NCBI GenBank assembly: GCA_963762085.1
Contig: CAVXJD010000004.1
Span: 223,629-287,628 of the forward strand
Reading direction: 5' to 3'
Length of the DNA stretch: 64,000 nt
DNA from: DASQGA01 sp963762085
GTDB lineage: Bacteria > Actinomycetota > Thermoleophilia > Gaiellales > Gaiellaceae
Below are positions 41,519 to 50,759 of the stretch, piece by piece (the stretch's first letter is position 1; each line of letters starts with the position of its first letter). Below the pieces are notes generated by a model. It had not been told where the DNA came from. It saw only the letters and a list, made by a program, of their open reading frames with translations, and did no database searches. The position numbers were made by a program, and so were the translations under genes.

Positions 41519-42937
41519 GTGGCCCCACTGATTGACACCCTCAGGCTGACCGCTGAGGACCTGTCCGGCCTCCTCGAGCGCAAGGAGGTCTCCGGCGATG
41601 AGATCTCCGCCGCGTACCGTGCGGCGATCGACGAGCGCGACGGCGAGCTCCACGCGTTCCTCCACGTCGTCGGTGAGACCGGCACGGGCGTTCCGATCGC
41701 GCACAAGGACGTCATCACGACGAAAGGGATCCCGACGACGGCCGGCTCGAAGATCCTGGAGGGCTACGTCCCGGTCTTCGACTCGACCGTCGCCTCGCGG
41801 TGCAAGGAGGCCGGCCTACCGATCGTAGGCAAGACCAACATGGACGAGTTCGCGATGGGCTCGTCCACCGAGAACTCCGCCTATGGGCCCACCCGGAATC
41901 CCTGGGACCCCGAGCGGGTGCCCGGCGGCTCCTCCGGCGGCTCCGCCGCAGCCGTCGCGGGCGGGCTCGCGCCCTGGGCGCTCGGCTCGGACACGGGCGG
42001 CTCCATCAAGCAGCCCGCCTCACTTTGCGGCCTTGTTGGCCTGCGTCCCACGTACGGGACCGTTTCCCGGTACGGCATCGTCGCCTTCGCCTCGAGCCTC
42101 GACCAGGTCGGCCCGCTCACGAAGACCGTGCGCGACAACGCGCGCCTCTACGAGATCATCGCCGGCCGGGATCCCTGCGACTCGACCACCGTCGAGCTGC
42201 CCGAGCCGGTCCGGGTCCCGGTGGAGGAGGACCTCCGCGGCCTCCGGGTCGGCATCCCGCGGGAGCTGAACGACGTCGAAGGGATCGAGCCGGGCGTCAA
42301 AGAAGCTGTCGACCGGGCGATCGCGCTCGCCGAGGAGCTCGGCGCCGAGGTGGGGGAGACCCGCCTCCCGCGCTCCGTCGATTACGGGCTCGCGTGCTAC
42401 TACCTCGTCGCGCCCGCCGAGGCCAGCTCGAACCTGGCCCGTTACGACGGTGTCCGCTTCGGCTACCGGGCAGAGGTCAACGGCGGTGGCCTCACGGAGC
42501 TCTACGAGCGCACTCGCTGGCAGGGATTCGGCGCCGAGACGAAGAGGCGCATCATGCTCGGCACTTACGCGCTCTCGGCCGGCTACCACGAGGCCTACTA
42601 CGGCCAGGCCCAGAAGGTGCGAACGGTGATCAGCCGCGAGTTCGAAGCGGCTTTCGAGGACTTCGACATCCTCCTGAGCCCGACCTCGCCGACGGTCGCC
42701 TTCCGGCTCGGAGAGAAGGCCGAGAACCCGCTTGCCATGTACCTCTCGGACGTCCTCACGATTCCTCCGAACATGGCCGGTTTGCCAGGCCTCTCGATAC
42801 CCTGCGGCCTCTCCGAAGGGCTCCCGGTCGGCTTGCAGCTGATCGGTCCGCAGTTCTCGGAGAACGCACTTTTCCGTACCGGGCACGTGCTCGAGCGGGC
42901 ACTCGACTTCGACTACGTGCCGGAGCGCCTGCGATGA
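41519..42937 (+). CDS. gatA: Asp-tRNA(Asn)/Glu-tRNA(Gln) amidotransferase subunit A
   Basis: 472 residues from GTG 41519. This is the amidase subunit that releases ammonia from glutamine. The Ser-cisSer-Lys triad is visible: Lys in VPIAHKDVITTKGI, Ser in PGGSSGGSAAAVAGG and GSDTGGSIKQPA. The length is normal. The 73 bp after gatC are non-coding. The stop overlaps the next start (ATGA). Confidence 0.96.
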   Translation: MAPLIDTLRLTAEDLSGLLERKEVSGDEISAAYRAAIDERDGELHAFLHVVGETGTGVPIAHKDVITTKGIPTTAGSKILEGYVPVFDSTVASRCKEAGLPIVGKTNMDEFAMGSSTENSAYGPTRNPWDPERVPGGSSGGSAAAVAGGLAPWALGSDTGGSIKQPASLCGLVGLRPTYGTVSRYGIVAFASSLDQVGPLTKTVRDNARLYEIIAGRDPCDSTTVELPEPVRVPVEEDLRGLRVGIPRELNDVEGIEPGVKEAVDRAIALAEELGAEVGETRLPRSVDYGLACYYLVAPAEASSNLARYDGVRFGYRAEVNGGGLTELYERTRWQGFGAETKRRIMLGTYALSAGYHEAYYGQAQKVRTVISREFEAAFEDFDILLSPTSPTVAFRLGEKAENPLAMYLSDVLTIPPNMAGLPGLSIPCGLSEGLPVGLQLIGPQFSENALFRTGHVLERALDFDYVPERLR

Positions 42938-43350
42938 GGACGTTCGTCGATCCCGGCGCAGCCTTCGTGCCGGCGAGCACCGACCGTCTCCGCTTTCTCG
43001 AAGAGGAGCACGGTTTCCGCCGCGAGGTCGTCGGCGACGGAACCGCGATCCTCTATACGGGCCGCGAGACCGCCGTCCGGGTCGAGCTCGAGCCGCGCGA
43101 CGACCAGGTCTGCGTCTGGCTCGTCCGGCTCGTGGACGGAAGGCTGCCGCCTCTCTTCGCCTACGCACCCTCGCACTGGCTTCCACTGGACGAGCTAGAG
43201 CCGTCCCTGCGCGTCGCCCGCCGCATGTTCGGTGAGGCTTTCACCGCCGCCGAGCTCGACCGGACCCTTTCCGTGGCTGCCGCGACGCTCCGCCGCCACG
43301 CGCACATCCTCGCCGGCGACCACGCTGCCTTCGAGGAGCACACACGGTGA
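42934..43350 (+). CDS. Unknown protein embedded between gatA and gatB
   Basis: 138 residues, overlapping gatA (ATGA) and gatB (GTGA) by 4 bp each, so its synthesis is coupled to both. The sequence starts MRTFVDPGAAFVPASTDRLR and includes VWLVRLVDGRLPPLFAYAPS and a helical C-terminus ending GDHAAFEEHTR. No enzyme motif is evident. It is unlike GatC, which is present upstream. The position suggests a role tied to the amidotransferase, or simply a conserved hitch-hiker (inference). Confidence 0.75.
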   Translation: MRTFVDPGAAFVPASTDRLRFLEEEHGFRREVVGDGTAILYTGRETAVRVELEPRDDQVCVWLVRLVDGRLPPLFAYAPSHWLPLDELEPSLRVARRMFGEAFTAAELDRTLSVAAATLRRHAHILAGDHAAFEEHTR

Positions 43351-44747
43351 GCTGGGAGGCGGTCGTCGGGCTCGAGATCCACGTCCAGCTGAAGACGCGG
43401 ACGAAGATGTTCTGCCGCTGCGAGAACATCTGGGGCGAGGCGAAGAACACCCGTACCTGTCCGGTCTGCCTGGCTCACCCCGGGACGCTCCCCGTCCCGA
43501 ACGGCCAGGCGATTGAATGGACGGTGAAACTCGGCCTCGCGCTGGGGTGCGAGATCGCGGCGCGCGCCCTTTTCCATCGCAAGCACTACTGGTATCCAGA
43601 CCTGCCCAAGGGGTACCAGATCTCCCAGTACGACGTGCCACTCTGCTCGGGTGGGCGTTTCACCGTCCCCGGGCCGGAAGGCGATCGCGAGATCGGGATC
43701 GTCCGCGCGCACCTCGAGGAGGACGCCGCCAAGAGCGAACATCGCGGCGGCGCCGGCGGGCGCATCTCGGGCTCGACCGAGTCGCTGGTCGACTACAACC
43801 GGGGCGGCACGCCGCTCGTCGAGATCGTGTCCGAGCCGGACATCCGCTCACCCGAGGAGGCACGCCGTTACCTCCAGCTCCTCCGGCAGACGGTGGTCGA
43901 GCTCGGAATCTCGGACGCGGAGATGGAGAAGGGCTCGCTCCGCTGCGACGCGAACGTGTCTGTCCGCGAGGTGGGTGAGACGGCCTTTCGGACGAAGACC
44001 GAGCTCAAGAACATCAACTCGTTCAAGTTCGTCGCCGACGGGATCGAGGCCGAGGTGGCACGGCAGATCGCCCTGTACGAGTCCGGTCAGGAGGTCGTCC
44101 AGGAGACGCTCCACTTCGACCCGTCGAGCGGCTCGGTCTCACCGCTCCGCTCCAAGGAGGAGGCGGACGACTACCGGTACTTCCCGGAGCCCGACCTGGT
44201 AGCCGTCGAACCGCCGGAGGAGATGATCGAGCGCTTACGTGCCGAGCTTCCCGAGGCTCCGGGTGCGCGCATCCGCAGGCTCGAGGCCGAGGTCGGCTTC
44301 GATCTGGCTGAAGGACTGGTTACCGGTGGTCGCGACGAGCTCTATTCCCGGGTCCCGGGCGATCGTCGAGGCGTCGCAAACGTGCTCATGAACCAGCTCG
44401 TGGGTGCGGGCGTCGATCCGGCGGCGGTGAACTCCGAGGAGCTCGGGAAGCTGATCGAGGCGAGAGATCGGATCCCGCGAGGAGCGTTCACTGAGGCTCT
44501 GTCCGCGAGCGCCGACCCCGGTTTCAAGGCTGAGACGTATCTGGTCGAGACGTCCATCTCCGACGAGTCCGAGCTCGACCCTGTGATCGAGAAAGTCCTG
44601 GCCGCGAACGGCCCCCAGGTCGAGCAGTACCGCTCCGGGAAGGACGGCCTGCTCGGGTACTTCGTCGGCCAGGTGATGAAGGAGACGCAGGGCAAGGCGA
44701 ACGCGAAGGTCGTGAACGAGCGGGTGCGGGAGAAGCTTGCTCCGTAG
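43347..44747 (+). CDS. gatB: Asp-tRNA(Asn)/Glu-tRNA(Gln) amidotransferase subunit B
   Basis: 466 residues. GLEIHVQLKTRTKMFCRC with the zinc cysteines (CRC and CPVC), GSTESLVDYNRGGTPLVEIV, and the C-terminal YqeY-like tRNA-binding domain ending EKLAP are present. It phosphorylates and then transamidates the mischarged tRNA with ammonia from GatA. The GTG start overlaps the upstream stop. Confidence 0.96.
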   Translation: MSWEAVVGLEIHVQLKTRTKMFCRCENIWGEAKNTRTCPVCLAHPGTLPVPNGQAIEWTVKLGLALGCEIAARALFHRKHYWYPDLPKGYQISQYDVPLCSGGRFTVPGPEGDREIGIVRAHLEEDAAKSEHRGGAGGRISGSTESLVDYNRGGTPLVEIVSEPDIRSPEEARRYLQLLRQTVVELGISDAEMEKGSLRCDANVSVREVGETAFRTKTELKNINSFKFVADGIEAEVARQIALYESGQEVVQETLHFDPSSGSVSPLRSKEEADDYRYFPEPDLVAVEPPEEMIERLRAELPEAPGARIRRLEAEVGFDLAEGLVTGGRDELYSRVPGDRRGVANVLMNQLVGAGVDPAAVNSEELGKLIEARDRIPRGAFTEALSASADPGFKAETYLVETSISDESELDPVIEKVLAANGPQVEQYRSGKDGLLGYFVGQVMKETQGKANAKVVNERVREKLAP

Positions 44748-44753
44748 AAAGGG

Positions 44754-45182
44754 TCAGGAAGAGGCAGAGGCCCAGGGCCCCATGCCACCGACCCGCTCCG
44801 GCGTGATGCGCGTGACCACCCCCGGCGGTGGATCGGGCATGGGCGGGAACTTCACACCGGGCCCGACGTAGGTCTCTGCAAGCTTCTGCAGAAGCTCGGG
44901 GGCGCCGCCTTCGGTGATCCGTGCCTTCCCATGGACGACGAGGTAGTGCTTCATTCCGATTGCGTTCTCGCCCGGCGCCTCGACCGAAAGCGTCACGCGC
45001 GGGTCCCGCTCGATGTTCTTCACCTTCTGGAAGCGCCCGAGGTGTGCGCAGACGATCTCGTCGTCCTCGAGCCCGACCCAGACGCAGGTCACCTGCGGGC
45101 TCCCGTCCGGGTTCAGCGTCACCAGGTGGGCGAGCCCGTCGGACTCGAGCACCTGGCGCGCGCTGTCCGGAAGAGCCGACAC
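44754..45182 (-). CDS. PPOX-class (pyridoxamine-oxidase-like) F420/flavin-dependent protein
   Basis: 142 residues from GTG 45182. The split-barrel pattern LAHLVTLNPDGSPQVTCVWV, then VKNIERDPRVTLSVEAPG, is typical of actinobacterial PPOX-class proteins, many of which use coenzyme F420. It converges on gatB (6-bp gap) and diverges from padR across a region with a palindromic operator. Confidence 0.85.
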   Translation of the reverse strand: MSALPDSARQVLESDGLAHLVTLNPDGSPQVTCVWVGLEDDEIVCAHLGRFQKVKNIERDPRVTLSVEAPGENAIGMKHYLVVHGKARITEGGAPELLQKLAETYVGPGVKFPPMPDPPPGVVTRITPERVGGMGPWASASS

Positions 45183-45225
45183 GGGCCGACGGTAGCTGCT
45201 TCCGGTAGCGTCTATGAACGTCTGG

Positions 45226-45255
45226 TTTACGGTATATACCGATTGGCTGTATATT
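45226..45255 (+). promoter_or_regulatory. padR promoter with palindromic operator
   Basis: TTTACG (45226-45231) and TATATT (45250-45255) are 18 bp apart, and padR begins 8 nt past the second box, giving a leaderless mRNA. A perfect 12-bp palindrome CGGTATATACCG (45230-45241) sits in the spacer. PadR proteins often repress their own promoter, so this is the likely autoregulatory site; it could also affect the divergent PPOX gene. Confidence 0.55.
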
Positions 45256-45263
45256 GGCGCCGG

Positions 45264-45602
45264 ATGACGTCCAGACCCTTCCGCCGGCCGACCTACTTCA
45301 TCCTCGCAGCCCTGCTCGAAGGGCCGCTCCACGGTTACGGCATCATCAAGCGCGTCGAGGAGCTCGCGAACGGGGAGCTGCATCTTCGGGCGGGGACGCT
45401 GTACGCGGCGCTCGATCGGCTCGCCGACCAGGGTCTCGTAGTCGCCGACCGCGAAGAGGTGGTCTCCGGACGCCTGCGCCGGTACTACCGCCTGACACCC
45501 GAGGGGGGCACGGCGCTGACAGCCGAAGCCGTACAGCTGCGACGAGCTGCCGACGTGGTCATGACGGGCGCCACCCAGACGTTGGCGACGGGGACCACAT
45601 GA
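45264..45602 (+). CDS. PadR-family transcriptional regulator
   Basis: 112 residues. The winged helix reads YFILAALLEGPLHGYGIIKR, then LRAGTLYAALDRLADQGLV and RYYRLTPEGGTAL, all typical PadR. The C-terminal dimerisation helix is short. The stop overlaps the next gene start (ATGA), a common PadR arrangement with a membrane protein under its control. Confidence 0.92.
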   Translation: MTSRPFRRPTYFILAALLEGPLHGYGIIKRVEELANGELHLRAGTLYAALDRLADQGLVVADREEVVSGRLRRYYRLTPEGGTALTAEAVQLRRAADVVMTGATQTLATGTT

Positions 45603-46639
45603 GGCTGTCGGAGCGCACCTACCGTCTGGCGCTGCGCGTTTATCCGGCTCGATACCGAGCAGAGCGGGAAGACGAGATCCTGACCACGCTTGCCGAGGTT
45701 CAGAGAGACCGCTCGCTTCCTAGGGCACGTGAGCTCGTGGCGCTCGTCGGCGCCGGCCTGGCCGAGCGGAACCGGATCGACCTGGCCGAAGGCGGGCGGT
45801 GGTGGTGGAGAGGGCTCGGCTCGCTGGCCGTCCCGCTCGCCTGTGTGAACGCCGCCGTGGCTCTTGCCGGCCTCTGGGTTGCCTGGTCGCCTCCTGGGGG
45901 TGCCGGTCGCTGGTGGCCGGTGTTCGCCACGCTCGCGCTGGCTCTCGCCGTCTCAACCGCCGCGCGCCTGACGCGCACTGCAACGGTGCTCTCCTTCGCG
46001 AGTTTCGCCATGGTCGCCCTCGACGCATTCAACATGGCGCAGAATGCCGGGGGCACACCGCACCTGCGGGTGCTCGAGCACTACCCCTCGGTTGGTGAGC
46101 AGGTCGGGATGAGCGCCGCGCGCCTGGGCGAGGGCCCGGCATTCCCAGATCCGTCGGCCTCCGTTCCCTCGAACCCGGTCGAGCTCCTTCCCTTTGCGAT
46201 CGTGCTGGCGCTGGCTTGTCTCGGCGCGATGCTGGCCAGCGGAGGGGGATTGGGCGCACGGGCCGGAGTCGCGCGGGCCGTGCTGGCCCTTGGTATCGCC
46301 ACAGGCCTAACCGGAATCGCCCTCGTGGATCCGGATGGGCGGTTCGCCTTTCTGCTCGTGCCCGCGCTCGCAATCGCAGTCGTATGCTTGGTTGCCGGGC
46401 TCTTCTATGCGCGTGCGGCCGTCGCGGCCACAGCCATCCTCGTTGCCAGCGCCCCGTCCGTGTTCTGGTATCTGTCGTCGAGCCTTCGCATCGAAGAGCT
46501 GGGGGGCGGCCTCACGTCCGCAACCCGCGATGTCGTGCCTGGCCTGATCGCGGTTGGCTGCATGCTCGCCGCAGCAGGGCTCGCGGTCGCCTTTGCCGGT
46601 CGCGCTGCTCGGGGCGAGCAGAGGATGCTTTCGCGCTAG
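45599..46639 (+). CDS. Multi-pass membrane protein coupled to PadR
   Basis: 346 residues. A soluble N-terminus of about 70 residues (LRVYPARYRAEREDEILTTL) resembles the start of PadR-associated permease-like proteins. At least eight hydrophobic segments follow. No transport motif is recognised. The 201 bp after it (46640-46840) hold the leader of the DEAD-box gene, including a tandem TTCTCGGTTC at about 46770-46793. Confidence 0.75.
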   Translation: MRLSERTYRLALRVYPARYRAEREDEILTTLAEVQRDRSLPRARELVALVGAGLAERNRIDLAEGGRWWWRGLGSLAVPLACVNAAVALAGLWVAWSPPGGAGRWWPVFATLALALAVSTAARLTRTATVLSFASFAMVALDAFNMAQNAGGTPHLRVLEHYPSVGEQVGMSAARLGEGPAFPDPSASVPSNPVELLPFAIVLALACLGAMLASGGGLGARAGVARAVLALGIATGLTGIALVDPDGRFAFLLVPALAIAVVCLVAGLFYARAAVAATAILVASAPSVFWYLSSSLRIEELGGGLTSATRDVVPGLIAVGCMLAAAGLAVAFAGRAARGEQRMLSR

Positions 46640-46840
46640 CAGGGTCGTGTTTTGCGGTCAAAGTGCCGATAGACACAGAACTACGGAGGAATCATCCGGG
46701 GGACGCCGGCGGCCTTTGTTGCTGCTACGGTGGACGAACGGATGGCAACCGCCGTCTCGTGAGGTTTGACTTCTCGGTTCCTTCTCGGTTCGGGGTAGCT
46801 CGGATCTCGACCCCGTAAGAAAGAGGAGTTGAATCAGAAT

Positions 46841-48034
46841 ATGCAAGAGTCCTTTCATGAGCTTGGCGTGTCTGCACGCACGGCTCAGGCGCTCGCCGAG
46901 CGCGATATCTACGAACCCTTCCCGATCCAGGCGCTCGTGCTCAGGGATCTCCTGGCCGGACGCGATGTGCTGGCGAAGTCGCCGACCGGCTCCGGTAAGA
47001 CGCTCGCCTTCGGAATCCCGATCGTCGAGCGGCTCGAAGCCGACGCCAAGCGTCCGGCCGCCCTCGTCCTCGTCCCGACCCGTGAGCTTTGCTCGCAGGT
47101 GACCGAGGACATCGAGGTGATCGCTCGCTCGAAGAACCTGAAGGTGGCGGCCGTCTACGGCGGCGTTCCACTTCACGCACAGTCCAAGCGCGCGCAGTCG
47201 GCACACGTGCTCGTGGCCACGCCAGGCCGGCTGAACGACCTGATCGAGCGGCGCGCAGTGTCTCTCGAGGGCGTCCGGATCCTTGTCCTGGATGAGGCGG
47301 ATCGCATGCTCGACATGGGCTTCCAGCCGCAGGTCGACCGGATCGTCGCCAGGCTTCCACGGAAGCGGCAGACGATGTTCTTCTCCGCGACGCTCGACGG
47401 CAAGGTCGGCGAGCTGGCGCGGATGTACACGACCGACCCGGCCCGCTTCGAGGCGGAGTTTGCCACCGACGGCAACAAAGGCGAGGTCACGCATCGCTTC
47501 ATCTCGGTTACCTCGGATACGAAGGTGCAGACGCTCGCCAACCTGCTCGAGGAGGACCGCGGGCTCGCACTCGTCTTCGTTCGCACGAAGCGCGGGGCCG
47601 ACCGGCTCGTCCAGAAGCTGAAGGCACACAACGTGAACGCGGTCGCGATGCACGGCGACAAGACACAGGGCCAGCGCGAGCGGGCACTCAAGAGCTTCGA
47701 ATCAGGCAAGGCGTCCACGCTGATTGCGACCGACGTCGCGGCACGCGGGCTCGACCTGGACGAGGTCAGCCACGTCATCAACTACGACCCACCCGAAGAG
47801 CACACGGCATATGTTCACCGCGTCGGGCGGACCGGCCGCGCCGGCCGCGACGGCATCGGAGTCACGCTTGTCCTCCCAGAGCAGCAGGCGGACGTGAGCC
47901 AGGTCGCACGCATGGTCGGCCACACGGCGCAGTTCGTGAGCACGGGAATGAAGGTGGCGCCGCCGAGGCGCGTCTACACCTCCCGTCGCCGCGGCTCGAA
48001 GTGGGGCCCATCCAGGCCTCGTCGCAAGATCTAG
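46841..48034 (+). CDS. DEAD-box RNA helicase
   Basis: 397 residues from ATG 46841; an AAGAGGAG site lies 12 nt upstream, and the in-frame TTG at 46829 is too close to it. Motifs in order: Q motif (FPIQ), I (SPTGSGKT), Ia (PTRELCSQ), II (DEAD), III (SAT), V (ATDVAARGLD) and VI (HRVGRTGRAGR). The C-terminus is a short basic tail (YTSRRRGSKWG). It is a minimal helicase of the RhlE/SrmB kind, unwinding structured RNA in ribosome assembly or cold adaptation. Confidence 0.94.
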   Translation: MQESFHELGVSARTAQALAERDIYEPFPIQALVLRDLLAGRDVLAKSPTGSGKTLAFGIPIVERLEADAKRPAALVLVPTRELCSQVTEDIEVIARSKNLKVAAVYGGVPLHAQSKRAQSAHVLVATPGRLNDLIERRAVSLEGVRILVLDEADRMLDMGFQPQVDRIVARLPRKRQTMFFSATLDGKVGELARMYTTDPARFEAEFATDGNKGEVTHRFISVTSDTKVQTLANLLEEDRGLALVFVRTKRGADRLVQKLKAHNVNAVAMHGDKTQGQRERALKSFESGKASTLIATDVAARGLDLDEVSHVINYDPPEEHTAYVHRVGRTGRAGRDGIGVTLVLPEQQADVSQVARMVGHTAQFVSTGMKVAPPRRVYTSRRRGSKWGPSRPRRKI

Positions 48035-48042
48035 GGACGGGT

Positions 48043-49905
48043 ATGCCGCGCTCGGCCTTCCCCGCACGGCGGGACGACCTTCGCAATGTCGCCATCGTGG
48101 CTCACGTCGACCACGGTAAGACGACGCTCGTCGACGCGATGCTCTGGCAGTCCGGCTCGTTCCGGGCCAACCAGGACGTCGCCGAGCGAGTCATGGACTC
48201 GACCGACCTCGAGCGGGAGAAGGGCATCACGATCCTGGCCAAGAACACGGCCGTGACGATCGGCGAGACGAAGGTGAACATCGTCGACACGCCCGGCCAT
48301 GCCGACTTTGGCGGCGAAGTGGAGCGAGGCCTGACCATGGTCGACGGTGTCCTCCTGCTCGTCGACGCGAGCGAAGGGCCGCTGCCGCAGACGCGGTTCG
48401 TGCTCCGGAAGGCGCTCGAGGCGCGGCTCCCGGTCGTCCTCGTCGTCAACAAGGTCGACCGGTCGGACGCACGCCCGCAGGAGGTTGTCGACGAGGTCTA
48501 TGAGCTCTTCCTCGACCTCGACGCCGCCGAGTCTCAGATCGAGTTCCCGATCGTCTACTGCAACGCGAAGGCGGGCCACGCCGGGCTTTCGCCCGACGCG
48601 CTCGAGCCGAACCTCGGCCCGCTCTTCGACGCACTCCTCGCGACCGTTCCGGCCCCTTCCTACGATCCCGACCATCCGCTGCAGGCGCTCGTCACGAACC
48701 TGGACGCTTCGCCGTATGTCGGCCGTCTTGCACTCTGCCGCGTTCTCCACGGAACGCTTCGCCGCGGCGAACTGGTCGCCTGGTGCCGGGCGGACGGGAC
48801 GATCCAGAACCACCGCGTCACCGAGCTTTTCGTCACAGAGGCGCTCGACCGCGTTCCGGCCGAGGAGGCGGGACCGGGGGAGATCGTTGCTCTCGCGGGG
48901 CTCGCCGAGGTCACGATCGGCGAGACGATTGCCGACCCGGACGACCCCCGGCCGCTACCTGTCACCGCGGTTGACGAGCCCTCCCTCTCGATCACGCTCG
49001 GGATCAACACGTCACCGCTCGCCGGCAGGGAGGGCGACAAGCTGACCGCGAGCCTCCTGCAGAAGCGTCTGGAGCAGGAGCTCGTGGGAAACGTCTCGCT
49101 CCGGGTCAATCCAACTGCCCGCGCGGACACATGGGAGGTGCAGGGTCGGGGTGAGCTGGCGCTCGCAGTGCTCGTCGAGATCATGCGCCGCGAGGGTTTC
49201 GAGCTCACCGTCGGCAAGCCCGAGGTGCTGACGAAGGAGATCGACGACCGCCGGCACGAGCCCGTCGAGCGGGTGGCAATCGACGTGCCGGAGGAATACA
49301 TCGGCGTTGTCACGCAGCTGCTGGCCCTACGCAAAGGCCGGCTGCAGCACATGGTGAACCACGGCACCGGGTGGGCGCGCATGGAGTACCTCGTCGCGGC
49401 GCGAGGCCTGATCGGCTTTCGAACCGAGTTCCTGACCGAGACGCGTGGGACGGGGATCATGCATCACGTCTTCGAGACCTGGGAGCCTTGGCACGGCGAG
49501 ATTGGAACGCGCCCGACCGGCAGCCTCGTCGCCGACCGGCGTGGTCTCGTGACGGCCTTCGCGATCGCGGGCCTCCAGGAGCGCGGCTCGCTCTTCGTGG
49601 CGCCCCGGGGCGAGGTCTACGAAGGCATGGTGGTCGGCGAAAACTCGCGGGGCGAGGACCTGGACGTGAACGCCACCAAGGAGAAGAAGCTGACGAACAT
49701 GCGCTCCTCGACAGCGGACGAGCTCGTGCGTCTGATCCCGCCGAGGCCCCTCTCGCTCGAGCAGGCGCTCGAGTTCATTCGTGCGGACGAGGCCGTCGAA
49801 GTCACACCGGAGAGCATCCGCCTCCGGAAGGTGGAGCTGTCAGCGTCGAAGCGCGCCCGCCTTGCCTCTGGCAAGAAGCGCGAGCGCGAAACCGCGCCGG
49901 TCTAG
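48043..49905 (+). CDS. typA: Ribosome-binding GTPase TypA/BipA
   Basis: 620 residues. G1 AHVDHGKTT, G2 region REKGITILAKN, G3 DTPGHADFGGEVER and G4 VVNKVD are canonical, unlike the EF-G-like gene at 21486. Domain V and the TypA-specific C-terminal domain (RGTGIMHHVFETWEPWHGEI) are present. ATG 48043 is 8 bp past the helicase stop. It acts on the 50S ribosomal subunit, often under stress or cold, which fits the helicase neighbour. Confidence 0.95.
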   Translation: MPRSAFPARRDDLRNVAIVAHVDHGKTTLVDAMLWQSGSFRANQDVAERVMDSTDLEREKGITILAKNTAVTIGETKVNIVDTPGHADFGGEVERGLTMVDGVLLLVDASEGPLPQTRFVLRKALEARLPVVLVVNKVDRSDARPQEVVDEVYELFLDLDAAESQIEFPIVYCNAKAGHAGLSPDALEPNLGPLFDALLATVPAPSYDPDHPLQALVTNLDASPYVGRLALCRVLHGTLRRGELVAWCRADGTIQNHRVTELFVTEALDRVPAEEAGPGEIVALAGLAEVTIGETIADPDDPRPLPVTAVDEPSLSITLGINTSPLAGREGDKLTASLLQKRLEQELVGNVSLRVNPTARADTWEVQGRGELALAVLVEIMRREGFELTVGKPEVLTKEIDDRRHEPVERVAIDVPEEYIGVVTQLLALRKGRLQHMVNHGTGWARMEYLVAARGLIGFRTEFLTETRGTGIMHHVFETWEPWHGEIGTRPTGSLVADRRGLVTAFAIAGLQERGSLFVAPRGEVYEGMVVGENSRGEDLDVNATKEKKLTNMRSSTADELVRLIPPRPLSLEQALEFIRADEAVEVTPESIRLRKVELSASKRARLASGKKRERETAPV

Positions 49906-49910
49906 CCCGA

Positions 49911-49934
49911 GCGGCCGCCCCGAAGGACGGCCGC
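49911..49934. terminator. Bidirectional terminator between typA and the protease gene
   Basis: A 7-bp stem (GCGGCCG with CGGCCGC) and 10-nt loop in the 42-bp gap between converging genes. Confidence 0.5.
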
Positions 49935-49947
49935 CGCGAGCCAAGGT

Positions 49948-50706
49948 CTACGGAAGTGTCACGTAGTTCGCGAGGAACGTGCGCGCCGAGGCCGTGTCCA
50001 GCCTGTAGTCCACGTTTGTGGACCGGCAAGGAGTGTCGCCGGTTATGGTCGTCCCGGCGATGATGTTCGTCTCGGTCGCCCCGGCTCCGAGGAAGTTCGG
50101 GCCCCCGGAGTCGCCGTAGCAGGTACCGCCATCCCCTTTGGCGGGGTTCATGGAGATCCGCAGCCAGGAGGGGTTGAGCGAGTTGAGCGTCCCGGTTGCG
50201 ACGTAGCGGATATCCGCGTAGAGGAACGTCTGTCCCTTGGTGACCGACTGCGCGCCGTATCCGACCGACGTGAACTGCTGCGAGCCAGAGAGCCCGCTCA
50301 GCGAGCCGGCCGTGGGCAGCCGTGCCGGGGTGATTCCCCTGACCGCCTTGTCGAGCACGACGACCGCGATGTCCTTCGGGTCGCTCTGACTCTGGCTGTA
50401 GCCGGGGTCGGCGTGCCAGGTGCCCCAGTAGGTCGTACCCGTCGACGAGTCGTACGATGTGTCGAACGTGACGGCCATGCGGCTGACGCCGTCGTCGCAG
50501 TGGGCGGCCGTGAGGAAGACGCGGGGTGAGATGAGCGTTCCCGTGCACATCGCCCAGGTTCCGTCGGGATATGCCTGCTGAGCCAGCAGGGCGCCTACCT
50601 CAGGATGGCCGTTGCCGTCCGGGACGCCGTAGGTGATCGCGCCGGCGGTGGTCGAGAACGCGAGCGTTGCGAGCAGGGCGACGCCGGCAATGATGATTCT
50701 CCGCAT
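49948..50706 (-). CDS. Secreted trypsin-like serine protease (S1)
   Basis: 252 residues. Signal peptide RRIIIAGVALLATLAFSTTA with AGA-like cleavage before ITYG. The catalytic triad is visible: His in FLTAAHCDDG, Asp in PKDIAVVVLD, Ser in GDSGGPNFLG. The Cys pair around the active-site Ser (TCYGDSGG and DTPCRST) could form a disulfide. There is no long propeptide. A strong site AGAAGGAGCTC precedes ATG 50706. Confidence 0.92.
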   Translation of the reverse strand: MRRIIIAGVALLATLAFSTTAGAITYGVPDGNGHPEVGALLAQQAYPDGTWAMCTGTLISPRVFLTAAHCDDGVSRMAVTFDTSYDSSTGTTYWGTWHADPGYSQSQSDPKDIAVVVLDKAVRGITPARLPTAGSLSGLSGSQQFTSVGYGAQSVTKGQTFLYADIRYVATGTLNSLNPSWLRISMNPAKGDGGTCYGDSGGPNFLGAGATETNIIAGTTITGDTPCRSTNVDYRLDTASARTFLANYVTLP

Positions 50707-50759
50707 AGAGCTCCTTCTGGTCGTCGGGGCCTGGGAGGGTAGCGCGCGCCCGTAAGGAT

